From Copromyces sp. CBS 386.78 (lineage: Eukaryota; Ascomycota; Sordariomycetes; Sordariales; Sordariaceae): a stretch of 64,000 nucleotides of DNA. The notes below the pieces were generated by a model, which did no database searches, had not been told where the DNA came from, and saw nothing but the letters and a program-made list of their open reading frames with translations. The DNA lies in NCBI GenBank assembly GCA_030685235.1, contig MU839107.1:248001-312000 (forward strand). The letters run 5' to 3'. Shown one piece after another: positions 33,792-45,391 of this stretch (its first letter is position 1; every line of letters starts with the position of its first letter). A program made the position numbers and the translations under genes.

Positions 33792-34966
33792 GCGCGAATA
33801 GCACTTTGTTTTGGATGACGTTTAACGGAGTTACAAGGACCGAGCAGCTGCGAGATAGATGGCAGCCACTTGGCCCCAAGTTAACGGCAGGCAGGCGCAT
33901 GAGAATTTATAGAAATGGTCAGGCAATGGATGGATCGATTGGTGGACGGAAGGAAGAGAGGTGATGGCATGACATGACATGTCAGTCAGTCAGTTGGCAA
34001 AAAAACGCGAGCTGGAGACTAAAAAAGCTTTGGAAGGTTCCATTCAGTGTCATGTTGGTGTTCTCTCACAACCATCATATGTATAATGATTCGATCCCAC
34101 TTTTGATAAGCAAAAACTTTGAGCATGAGGTGTGCGGGAAATACAGGAATTCTTTGTTCTTTTTGGTTTGTTAGAGTTGAGTTCAGGTCATGGCATCGTT
34201 TCAGGTTAGGCCACTTGGGGATCTGGGACATGAGAACTTATCGGGAATGGCACCCCATCGTTCATGTCCAGTGGTCGTGGTGGCAATGTTTTGGCAGACT
34301 TGCTGCTCGGCCAAGGATACGGCATTTGGATATCAGCTTTTGGAAATCCTTTGGTTTGGCATAGCGAGGAAAGTTTCTCACTTGGAAGCATCTCAAGTGT
34401 GATGCAAGATCGTGGGCAGCGGGCAGTTCGTTCTGGGCGGGGGAACGGAGATTTCCCAGAATACTTATTCAAATTCCAGGACCGAGGCAGGCTGGTACCA
34501 GTTGACTTGTTGAGACCAAGCGGTCGGGCGGGAAGAGCATTGGGTTATTCATTCGTTTACTCCTTCCTTGAGAGCATACGGTTCCTTCCATTCTCGTCCT
34601 CATCACTCACGGACTGGAGGCAGTCACCACCGAGACCTCAAGCATCCACTGTCCCAGTTCATCGGTTCTTGCTTCTTCCTCTTTCACCTTCTCTTCCTTC
34701 CGTCATCATGTCTTCAGTGTGTGCTGTCCGCTTTTAGTTCTTCGTTCTCAGCTACGGATGTCCTGCTGCCCTTTCTACTTCTGTTCCTTTCCCCGCGATG
34801 CCTGCTTCCCGGCATACTCTCGGTCGTTTCTCATCCCACACTTTTCCTCCTTTCACCCTCCGGCCTTCTCACTAGCACCTTCATTGTCTCTCCGTTACCA
34901 CTATGAATCTTACCGATGCACTCCAATGTACTTGGCACTTACCCCTTACATAACGACGCTCTACAG
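33792..34966. other. Intergenic region upstream of the HTH-array gene
   Basis: No gene seen. The last 350 bases are rich in CTT/TCC tracts, typical of a fungal 5' leader. The open frame 34264-34737 has no family features. Confidence 0.55.
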
Positions 34967-37428
34967 ATGGGATCAAGAAAGGACAGCAAAGACTTGACGT
35001 CAGAGCAACCTCAAACCATGGACTCTACTTTTCACCGGACCCCCAGGTTACTCCAGCCTGGCCGTGTTTATGATGGCAAGAAGTATCTTATTGCCTCAAG
35101 GACTACTGACAGTGAGTATCTGCCCTTTGCACCCAACCTTTTCATCTCGAACCAACTGTGTCTTCCAGCATCAACATCATCACATGTCCGTTCCACAGAG
35201 TTACTTATTCTTTGGACAATTATCGCTCATAGATTTACTCAGTTCAGCCCTGCAGCATCACTATCACATTTACCGGTGCCGTGACGGCGAAGCTTCCAGA
35301 CCACCCACACCAGGCCCGACACGCCGTACCAGTCAGCCTAAGAGCGCAATACCATACGCCACAAGACGACACGACACGACACGATACGACACGGTTGAGG
35401 CGAAGATGTCAAAAAGACTGCAAGTCCCCGAGATGGCCGACGAACAAGAAAGTTGGCCTGACAGCTCAAGTACTCTGGGCGAGGGAAGTGGAGTGGGTGG
35501 TGATACAGGCGATGATATGGACTGGCACCAGTGGTTGGTGCCAGAGGTCATTGAGGGGTGGAACCAAGAGACGGATGAATAGTAAGTAAGCCCTGTACCA
35601 AGAAAATACTCTGACGAGCCTATTCTGATGGTTACCGTGTCGTGAGTGCTGACCCTGACAGTGTTCTCGGTCTAGCTCAACCGTCCGCTCAACGAAGCCC
35701 ACGCGGTCTTAATCATCCGATCAAACCGAGTGTTGTTCTTGCCCATCCGTCATCTCATACGCAGCCTCATGCTTCCGGAAATTCTTCCGACTTGGCCAAC
35801 ATTGACCAGCAGCAGAGTGGGCATGAGAACCAAGGGTTCACACCGAAACGGGATATTGCAGAGGACAGTGAAATCTTGTCTTGCCTCGATTCGCTAGACG
35901 ACAGCCAGGCTATCAATTACTCGGCTGGAATGCCATCTGAATCAGGAGCACCGGCTCAGATTTGTCAACAACTATTACCTGCCGGACAGCCAGCTCACTC
36001 GTATCAACAATCGTTGCTTGCACAACCAGGTTCGACTCATCAACAACCGCTTCCTGTCATTGAACAGCATATCCAGCCTTATGGTTTATCCCCGCCGGAG
36101 CTGGTTGATACTCTTCAAGGCTATAATTCGCCGAGCCATGCGGGACAGGTCACCCAGAGCGACACTCCAGTGCAGCCTAGACAACGTCTCAGTGAAGACA
36201 ATCACGTACACCGACAGCGCTCAAGGGCCTTGTTGCCCAAGCCCGCGCAGCCCGCCCAAGGCCCTGGTCTCCCCGACCAACCACAAATATCCGAGCTTGC
36301 CCAAACTGGTGGAGAGAGTTGTCCTGAAACGCAGCGAGTGCAAATTCGGCAATCGTGTGAGCCTTGCCGCAAAGCAAAACGTTGCTGCGATAGTGGAAGG
36401 CCAACCTGCTTGACTTGTCAGAGTCACTCTTTACCTCCGGCAGATTGCATCTACATCGGGGATAAGATAATATCAAGCCCCGTACCAACATTGATGGCGC
36501 TTAATAGACGCCAAAGAGCGAGATCCGAACCTGTCCAGCGCACAGAAAACCTGGGTCAACGAGAGAAACCCGGGGCGGGAAGTCTCTGGACGCCATTACC
36601 TTTGTCAAATCAACGTGAGGGCCATGTTGTAACACCTGTCCGCCCTTTCAATGCCCCGCAACAGATCGAATCAGGTCCTACTTCAGCAGAAGTTCGTGTA
36701 GGGCAATCAATGTCTACTTACGCAAGTCAAAGAGATGAGAGCAGGAAATGGCCGCTTGAATTGAAAGTTGAGATGGTCAAAATTTTAGAAAGTGGGAGGC
36801 GCAATGGACGTCGGCCGATGGATATGTACAAAGACTATTCCATTCAATACGGCATCAGCGACAGTGTAATACAGTCTTGGTGGGGAGATCGAGAAGATAT
36901 TTTGTCACAAGAACGAAAACTCAACGTCATCAAGTATATACAGGACCGGAGGACAAGTAACATAGACAAGCAAACCAGCCTCGCTGCTGCGGGTCGTGAG
37001 TTTGGCGTAGATATTAACACAGTGACACATTGGTGGGGTCTGCGTGAAGTTCCCGGATTAAGGGAGGAGGTCATTAGGTTCATACAAGAAAGCCCCCCCA
37101 GACGTGGCCTTCAGAAAGAGGCTGCCCTCAAATTTGACGTGCCCCAAGGCAGAGTGGGCAAGTGGATGGTTACTGAACGAAAAAAGGCGGAGTCATTGGA
37201 GAGAAACAAAGCCGAAGGGGAGCACGACGCAGGGGATGGGGAAAATAGGGAAGGGGCCCAGTAACACGTACAAGTCCCCATAATCGGATGAACAGAAAGA
37301 CGAGGTTATTACCTAGATTTATACGAGCAAGCTACGACGAACATGGGGTAGTAGCCAGGGCTGCCCATCAATTTGGCATCCCCCGCAAGACAGTGTCGAG
37401 GTGGAAAAAGGGCATGGGAGAGAAGTGA
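34967..37428 (+). CDS. Zn2Cys6 protein with a tandem helix-turn-helix array
   Basis: Predicted nuclear DNA-binding protein; no single known family fits. Proposed exons are 34967-35111, about 35248-35581 (35233 also possible), 35662-37260 and 37317-37428, about 729 residues. Donors are GTGAGT, GTAAGT and GTAACA. The middle is Gln/Pro/Ser-rich. A Zn2Cys6 cluster lies near 391-421 (CEPCRKAKRCC, then CLTC and a final C; spacing 2-6-6-2-9). From about 520 come four HTH units with a shared core: YGISDSVIQSWWG, FGVDINTVTHWWG, FDVPQGRVGKWM and FGIPRKTVSRWKKG. The last unit lies beyond the TAA at 37262 in another frame and is recovered by a 56-nt intron joining GAQ to FIRASYDEHG. The units resemble Psq/transposase HTHs, suggesting a domesticated transposase-type domain. 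The exon 1-2 junction and the start are the weakest parts. Confidence 0.6.
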
Positions 37429-38110
37429 AAGTGCCGTAGTAGGGGAGACGAACAAATCCTGTAGAACATGTTGGGGGGGGGAGCATGGCAGTCCATGTCA
37501 GCTTAATTACGGGATAGTTAGAGGTAGCAAGCTCGCGACGTGCTCGTCCAACCCCGGCCGGGCCAGCCAGCGCGGCTCCGGGCCAGATTTGCGGGATCAG
37601 TTACATCAGCGGAATTCTTATATACCTTAGGTACCAGTACCGGTACATGTACCTTGATAATTACCAAGCCGAAAGACTGAGGTGGAATAAAAATGGATTG
37701 ATTGCCCTGTGAATGACAAAGCGGAATACCTAGGTATGTCCTGCGTGGTGTATGTAGGTAGGCTGAGCTGGGAGGTATGCAACGCGAGGTATGTTGATGT
37801 TCCAAGTTCCAAGTTCCGGTTTCCAAAAACCAAAGCAAACCACACCATGTGAATTTACATAGTGTACATACATGCACCCACGCACGCAAAGTAAACGCAA
37901 CGACGATGCAAGATCGTGGCGCTGCTCGCATTACAAGATGATATTCCCGCGCAGCCACGGGACGCTCGGAAGCCACACTCGTTCGGTTTCAAGGTTTCAA
38001 CTTTCAACGGCGAGAAAACAAACTGCAATTGCCACTGCACAGCTCCGTTTCTGTCTGTCCGGTGCAATGAATGCACTTTGGTTCCTTGTCCGTTCGTTTT
38101 ACATGTATTC

Positions 38111-38160
38111 TGGGGCAGCAGCACTGGGGCAGCAGCACAGGGGCAGCAGCACAGGGGCAG
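38111..38160. repeat. GC-rich 14-bp minisatellite
   Basis: About three and a half copies of the unit GGGGCAGCAGCACA, differing by one base in the first copy. Non-coding. Confidence 0.85.
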
Positions 38161-39125
38161 TCAATCAAACAACCAACCTATAACATAACATAACATAACA
38201 CAACATGGATAACATAAGATCACTAACGCATGTACGTATTGTGCTCGGTCGGACAAAAAAGCCGGCCGGTAAGTATCTAAGTTCCAGATCCGGGTCGTTG
38301 GTATGGACGTTCCATGTAGCGCCGCGCCGCGCCGGACTTGAAAGTGGGGAAGTACCCGGTGCGCCCGAACCCGACCCGGACTTCCATCTGACGGATCGCT
38401 CGGCTGTTATATGTGTAGTGTACGTTCGGGCAAAAATGGAGACCTAGGCTAAGTCTAAGTCTGACGGAGATCGGAGGGAATGGGAATGAGTAGGGTTGTG
38501 GGAGTCGAGGTTATCTCCGGTCCGGGCTGGGCGAGACTCGTGGCGTGGCGGGCTGGCTTGGCTTGGCCTGGCCTGGCAGCCTGGGTGGGTGGTTCGGCTT
38601 TCAGGTCTATCAGGTACCGGTACGCGAGTGTGGCGCGTGGCACGCACGGGCGTTGTTAACAAGGGGCACTCATTACCTCTAGGTTTCCATCTAGATGAGG
38701 TTGTCGTCGTGGGATATTGGACGGGAATCTTTTACGATCCCGCTGTCGTGTTTTGGGTTTCGTGTGTACATAGCTAGCCAAGCCATTACATATCACCACG
38801 CATGTACACATTGTGCGGGCCCAACCACAGACATGCCCACCCGACGTGCAACCCAAGTACCTACCTATTGAGACGACTCAAGTTAAAGTGGAATCGGAAG
38901 CTCAGCCATGATTTTTTGTGTGAACTGCTGCGGTGCTGCTTCTGCATTGTTTGGAAGCAAGCTTCAGTTCGGAAGCGAAAAGGATGCAAGAAGGCGACTG
39001 AGGCGTGCAGTGCACGTGGGGATGGAAGTTGTGGTGTTCAGGTTATCGGCAAGCTCAAGGTATCTATCTTTCTCCATTGCAGCCAGGTGCAGTAGTATGT
39101 ATCAAGTTCTGAGGTGGTATGCACC

Positions 39126-39155
39126 GTGGTGGTGGTGGTGGTGGTGGTGGTGGTG
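39126..39155. repeat. (GGT)n microsatellite
   Basis: Ten GGT/GTG units in intergenic DNA. Confidence 0.9.
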
Positions 39156-41960
39156 AGATTGGTGAAGCCCGTTTGTCCCATTATTATTCCGTTGCAGTTG
39201 GAGCAATTGAAGGCTCATCTTGGTTGTACCTCTCCGTCAGTTCCATTTGGGTTGTTTTAAGATCTTTCTTAGTAGCATCGGATTCCTTCGGTTTTGCTCT
39301 GGTTCGTCAGGGTGGCGCAAGGAAATAAAATATGTACGTAAAAGGTCAAATGACCTCCAGAAAGACGACCTACCTTATTCAGCCGTTCCGCCCTAGGTAC
39401 GCTAGAAATGTTCAAGTTTCCTTGCACCGACGTCTATCCGGTTGCTGGCTGCGGACATGAACTGCCACCATAGTGTAGGATTGGGATTTGGGGGTTTGGG
39501 TGTTACTGTTCAAGGGCCAAACATTGATTGGCTGAATATTTGACTGGTAGGTAGGAGATAAGCGAGCCTTGGCAATCTTATCATCCGTCACTTTGCCTGC
39601 CGGCCCATTCAGCGGAATCTCGGTGCTCGGAAACTCCCGTCCCAACTTGTGTCATCTCGCCAGGGTAGGCAAGCAGCAGCAGCTGCACAAGCTCACAAGG
39701 ACCAGGGTCGGGCTTCTCGGCTTCTACGGAGGGAGCAATCTCCTGAGCTGTGTCTCTGCTGGAGAGCACGTACATGTAGGTTTGTAGGTATGCGGAATGA
39801 TTACGCTGCAGCAGTGCGTGGCACTCGTGGGAAATTGGACCCTGTTTTCTGTTGCTTACCTTAAGCAGAGGGGGATTGTGAAAGCGAGAAATGGAATCAC
39901 AATCCGAATGAGAGGTGAGGTCAGGTCACATGACTGCCGCCCGACCGGATTTGGCACAGTCTTGCCTTGAGTGGGTTCCCTTGCACTTCCCGGGCGGGCG
40001 CATCGGAAACGACGGGTTCCAAGCGGGTTTATTTAATGGCGGATTGGCGGGCTCGGCGCGGGCATACCTGGTGCCAGCCAGCTACGGGCGATGGCGGAGA
40101 TAACGAACAGTCGAACGACAAGGTGCAGGCAGGAATGGTTCGGAATACCGAAACAGAGTTTGTACGTAATGACCAGATTGAATTTGAGGCTCTCCATTCC
40201 ATCGCTTGGTATTCCGGTGCGAATTGACAATTCCCCGCAATCGGGCCCGGTTACCGGATTAAACCTGGAATGAGTGAGTTGGTCCACTGTTGATGTGATG
40301 TGATGTTCAGGTACCTGCTACCTTGGCCCTGTTTTTTGGCACAACGCAGCGACCCCGGATTGCTGCAGTGGTGAGTGCTGAGGCCCGGGTGATTCTGCAA
40401 GTTGGAGAAGCTACCTTAGGTGCCCTGTGTGCAGGCAGGTAGGTGCCGGCCGGACGGTTTGAGCACATAAATGTCTCCGAAGTGCGGCACGTAAGAACGC
40501 TTGTTAGTGCAGCTAAGATTCAACAAGACATGCCAGTACCTCGGCAGTATCTCAAAAGGGAAAAGGGTCGGTGATTACCTCTAGCTGTTAAAGTGTCGGG
40601 CTTTCAGCCCCCCGCATTCCTCGAGTTCGGTCCCTTGTGTGATGATGGGATGGCCCTCCAGGCCGGAAATATCGCAGTCTTTGTCATAGGGTAGTAAACA
40701 GGTACAGAGAGGTACATCAATATCCGGAACGGAGTTATCGCCAATCTACGTCCTGCCGTTGGTCGGGGCTTGCAGTGTGGTCTTTCCTGCAGGGCAGTTA
40801 CTGGGTGGTGGCCTCTTTTCAGCCTGTCAGTGTTGGACGACAACGGGAGACTTCCTGCCCTCTACCTTGAGTACGACCGAGGAAGGAGTGGACGGTCTTT
40901 GGTTTTATAATTGGGAAGGGAGATTGCCATGTGGGACAACAAATGGCAAGTACATACTTGCTAGGTAGATGTATACATGAAAGTTGGTGCAGGTACAATG
41001 GGGTATTTAGTACCTTTATTCGAGCCATTTTCTGTTTCCCTTCCTTTTCCCGATTTCATGATCCCTGGTCATCCCCCATCCCACAGCCCTCTCGGGTTTT
41101 ATTTTGATTGTCTTTTTGGTATCGTTGGTAGGGCTGTCTTTTTGGTTTTACGGGGCAAGAATCGAAAGGCACGACGTCTTGGGCTTTGTTGACTTGTCTC
41201 TAACTCCGATTTCCCCCCCCCCCCACCTGAGACAGAGACGGAATACATGCTCCATTTCAAAGTAGTACCTCACTCCCGCCATCATCCGAACCCATAAGCC
41301 ACGCATCTCCTTGCAAATCGCTCCCCTTTCTCCGTCCACGTTACGTCTCGTCTCTCTTTCCTCCGGGATCCGACATCCGACGCCGTCGCACGCCTCTCCC
41401 AGCCAGCCAGCCAGCCAGCCAGGAACAAGACCTGGGGAGTCGGGTGTCCTTGTCCAGTCCAGATCTCGGTCATTACACTCGCCAGTCCCGTACCCAGTCC
41501 CAGTCCCGCTTCCATCCAGGGCCATCCAGTGCCCAGTTGTCGCCAATCTCGGGTGCGTCTGTTCCTGGCAGCCGCAGACGGTCACTGCAAGTCTCCACCG
41601 GGGGAAGCTGCTGATCATTGACGACGACAATACCTCATTCCAAGATTCACAAGATCCCGCCAACAACCAAGAGGTGCGGCCAATACCGAAACCCTCTCCA
41701 GTTGTTGTTTTTTTCTCCAAAGTCAATTGGTTGCGCATATTGAAGAGAGGCATCCAGCCATTGCTCAGTGGGACTGGCGAGAGAGGGAGCGGACTGGCCC
41801 GTGTGTGTGTGTGTGTGTGTGTGCGTGTGTGTGTCTTGGTAACAGGTGCAGCTAATTGAGTGGGAGGGAAATTGTTAACAAGAGAGAGGCAATTGTTTTT
41901 TTCTGTTGTTGGTGTTCGCAATTTGGATATGACCAAGTTCAACAACTGACCGACTCAAAA

Positions 41961-44900
41961 ATGGCCGACCCGATGGATGGAAGCGAATCCACACCACCGG
42001 CACCGGCACAGCATTCGTCGGGCCATTCGGGGGGTCCATTGCCGCCAATTACTACCATGCCAATGCCGCCAATGCCCTCCGTGTCAGCGCCGCCGCCGGC
42101 TCCGGCAACCACCAACTTCAACCATCCGTTAACACCGCCGGTGCATTATTCCTTTGCAGCGGCACACCCTGTAAACCCTGCATTCCACATCTCTTCAGCA
42201 CCATCTCCGCCGCCACAACTCCCGCCTATTGCATCTTTCCACTACCAAGACCAGTATCATCAACAATCACCACATCAACAATTAACACTATGGCAACCCG
42301 CCCCGGTATCCGGATTAACACCGACGACGACGACAAGTCTAATCCTCCACCAGCCGTCGTCGTCATCCGCACATACGCCGTCGCCCACTACGCCAGTTTT
42401 TGCTCTCAATCAACAACCACCCACCCTCCCCGGTCCTGCGTCCTTGTTGAAGAGTAGTTACAACAACCCGTACATCCCCCTCACCACATCCTCGCCAGCG
42501 TCCAGCGCCGCGATACCGTCAGCCACCGCTGTTGCATCCTCCGGCCGGCAAGAAAGGGCCCAACAAGGAGCGAAAGATCCGAAAGATCCGAATAAAAAAC
42601 GACGTAATCGCCCCGCTGTCTCATGCGTACCATGCAGGACGCGCAAGATCAGATGCGACCAAGAGAGACCAGCGTGCGGAGCCTGCGTTAAGTACAAGTT
42701 TCATAGAGGAGCTTGCGTGTACGACCAGAAGAGACTGCCCAAGGAGAAGACATGGCCTCACAAAGCGACGCAGATAGATTCGAGAGAGGCTTCGCCAGAA
42801 CCGGAGCCTATCTATTTAGCCGTTCCCCAGAATGCCAGAGGCACGCCAGATGGCCACAATGCACGGTATCGCGAGCGCGACTACCCGTCTGTTTCTGCGG
42901 GCGCGTATGGCGGCAGATCGGCTACTCCCCAGCTGCCGCCCTCCGAGACCGAACCTGGAGCATCATCGGCTTTCAGTCCGATTTCTCATGCCCAACACTC
43001 GGGTGGTCCTCTTCATCAATCTGATGTGGGAATGGAGTACGAGGCACTCAGGAGGGAGAACCTCATGTTGCGACAGCAGCTCGTGGAGAAACAACAACGT
43101 GAGGAGCAGCAGCAGCAGCAGCAGCCACAAATACCACCAGGACGAGGACTGTTGCTAGAAATTAGACCTGGCTCTCAGAATGGCGCGCCCGAGACTGGCT
43201 GGCACGCCAAACAACTCGTGAGTATCACTCCAGCCCCCATTCCAGCACTTTCTTCTGCTTTACGACAACGGCATTCCAAACTGATATGTATCGCTTGATG
43301 CTTCAGTTCCCACTAGTCACCAAGGCCAGCTACAAAGCCCTTCACGGTAAAGACGACCAAAACAATGCCTGGTCCAACCTCAAAACATGCATACGCCTTG
43401 TCCGAAAACTCGAGAAATCACAATGCCGAATCCTCGCCCCCCTGGGCGTCAGCGACCTCGGCGGCAACCTCCCCATGTCCTACCGCCAAGACGCCCAGCG
43501 CCTAACCGAAGCCTACTTCCGCACTTTCGAGAGCGTCTACCGTATCCTGCACGTGCCTGACTTTTGGAAGCGGTTTCGGGAGTATTTTGATGGCCGGCTT
43601 GACAAGCAGTTCCAAAGAGCCTTCATTATCCAGCTCCAGCTTTGCATGGCTATCGGGGCGGTGTTTGAGGATGTTGGTGGTTTGTTGCGGAGGCATCAGG
43701 AGAGATGGATCCAGGAAGGCCAGTCGTGGCTTGCCCATGTTCCGTCGACGAAGCTCGCCGGTTTGCAGACCATGTGTCTTTTACACCTTGCCAAAGAGGT
43801 CTGCGGATTTGGTGGAGGTGGGGGTGAACTAACCTACAACTCAGCTGGTTCTCTCCTGCGAGAAGCCTTGTGTTTGGGCCTTAATCGGGATCCCCACGCG
43901 TCAACGCCCATCTACGAAGCCGAACTGTGTCGGCGATTATGGGCCACCATTTTGGAACTGGTGGTCCAATCGAGCTTGAATACCGGCCTCCCACCGGGTA
44001 TCTCCGTCACCGACTTCGATACCAGCCCGCCGGCGAATTATGACGACGAGCAGCTTGCCCTCCCAAACCCGGTTCCTCGTCCATCCAAGACCTTCACGCA
44101 AACGACCGTCCTCCTTGCAATACACCGCTCGTTTTCTGTGCGGTTAACTGTTGCTCAACATGTCGCCACGCTTCTTCGCAACTCGTCCCAAACAGAGGCC
44201 CCGGCAGTCGAATCCGGACAAACGACAGAATCCCTTAGCGTCGAACTGAGGGATGCAATGTATGAACTACGGCGCACGCTTGAAACCGGCTATGATCGCG
44301 CCCGCATCTTGCCAGATCGGATCTCGGTTTTCCAGCTAAAAATGGCGGATATGTTGGTTAATCGCTTCTTTCTGGGGTTGAACTTGGCTTTGGTAAAGCC
44401 CTCCGAGGTGGAAATGCCAGAAGTGAGGAACTCTTGTGGCGCAGCAGCCATGGCGATCTGCAGGGATGTTGTTTCTGGTTGGGGCAAGGCGAGAGTAACA
44501 AGAAGAAGCTCTGGCGGAGGGGCGGTGCAACATCAACAAATGGACGACTTCACCAGTCTGGTAAGCCGCGGAAGCGGAACTTCGTACCACGCAACGGCCA
44601 TGGCGGCTGTTTTGGTTTTTCAGGTGGAATTAAGACGGCAGTTGGAGGAGGAGTGGCAAAAGCGACGAAGCCGACGTGGCCCCCAACATGCACCGCTATC
44701 TTTAATCAACCGCCAGGGGCACGTTGACCACCGGGCATCGTCAGCGGGTTCAGCTGGTTCGGAGGCGAACTCACCAGGTGGCTCAACCTCAACGGCCTCA
44801 GCAAGCAACAAAAGTGGCGTAGAACAGGATGCGGCAGCAGATGAAGCAATAAGTCAGGAACTAGTAGAACTGGTCAGTTCTGCTGTCGACTGGACGTTTG

Positions 44901-45391
44901 GCAGAATCCAAACTGCGAAGGTGGGTACGGGGACCAGTGTTTGGGTATGCTTGCTTTGCTCGGCGGCCATGGAAGAGCTGGGGGCTTTGCAGAGGAGGTT
45001 GGAGACGCAATTGCAGCAGCGGAATGGGAGTTTGACTTCTCGGACAGAGAGAAACATGATGGAAAGAGAAGAGGAAGAACAAGGGAAAGACGTAGAGCAA
45101 GTGACAAGGCGCATTGTGAATGATTTGAATAGGCTTGTTGAGGTTCTGACAAGGCTTCAGCAAGACGGCGATACTGGTGCGTTGGCGAGCAGGGCCGCCG
45201 ATGAAAGAAGCTTGGAGTTGGAGAGGGTGACAGAGAGGGAAGAGCATTCGGTAAGTTGTTTCTTTTGCCCCCAGTGTCCATTATTTCCGACGTTGGTTGC
45301 TTAACAGTTCTTCTTTCAGGTCATGCGCTTTCAATCCATCTTCGATCTGAGAAATTACGCATCTCTTTTCGTACCAGAGTGGATGGACTAG
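41961..45391 (+). CDS. Zn2Cys6 fungal-specific transcription factor
   Basis: Predicted nuclear regulator of 1090 residues. Exons are 41961-43217, 43307-45250 and 45320-45391, all phase 0, with GTGAGT and GTAAGT donors. Residues 1-200 are Pro/Ser/Thr/Gln-rich. The GAL4-type cluster follows a basic KKRRNRPAVS and has spacing 2-6-6-2-9 (CVPCRTRKIRCD, CGAC, final C before VYDQKRLPKE) near 218-255. A short coiled coil (YEALRRENLMLRQQLVEKQQ) leads into poly-Gln. The fungal_trans regulatory domain runs from about 480 (YFRTFESVYRILHVPDFW) to about 700, including LGLNRDPHA and RRLWATILELVVQ. The last 24-codon exon gives MRFQSIFDLRNYASLFVPEW, a conserved C-terminal end that supports the final splice. 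Target genes cannot be told from the sequence. Confidence 0.9.

Larger units (their letters stand above)
37429..41960. other. Intergenic region with simple repeats
   Basis: The 4.5 kb show no supported gene. They contain a GC-rich 14-bp minisatellite at 38111-38160, (ATAAC)n near 38180-38200, (GGT)n at 39126-39155, (CCAG)n near 41400-41425 and (GT)n near 41803-41835. A 265-codon minus-strand frame at 41148-41945 crosses these repeats and the leader of the next gene and looks spurious. The final 700 bp are probably promoter and 5' UTR of the Zn2Cys6 factor. Confidence 0.55.

Noticed and set aside
38111..38160. Short direct repeats considered as CRISPR-like or centromere satellite
   Set aside because: Only three to four copies of a 14-bp unit with no spacers; ordinary minisatellite in a eukaryotic genome.
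41148..41945. 265-codon minus-strand frame
   Set aside because: Runs through (GT)n and (CCAG)n repeats in the leader of the transcription factor gene; no domain.
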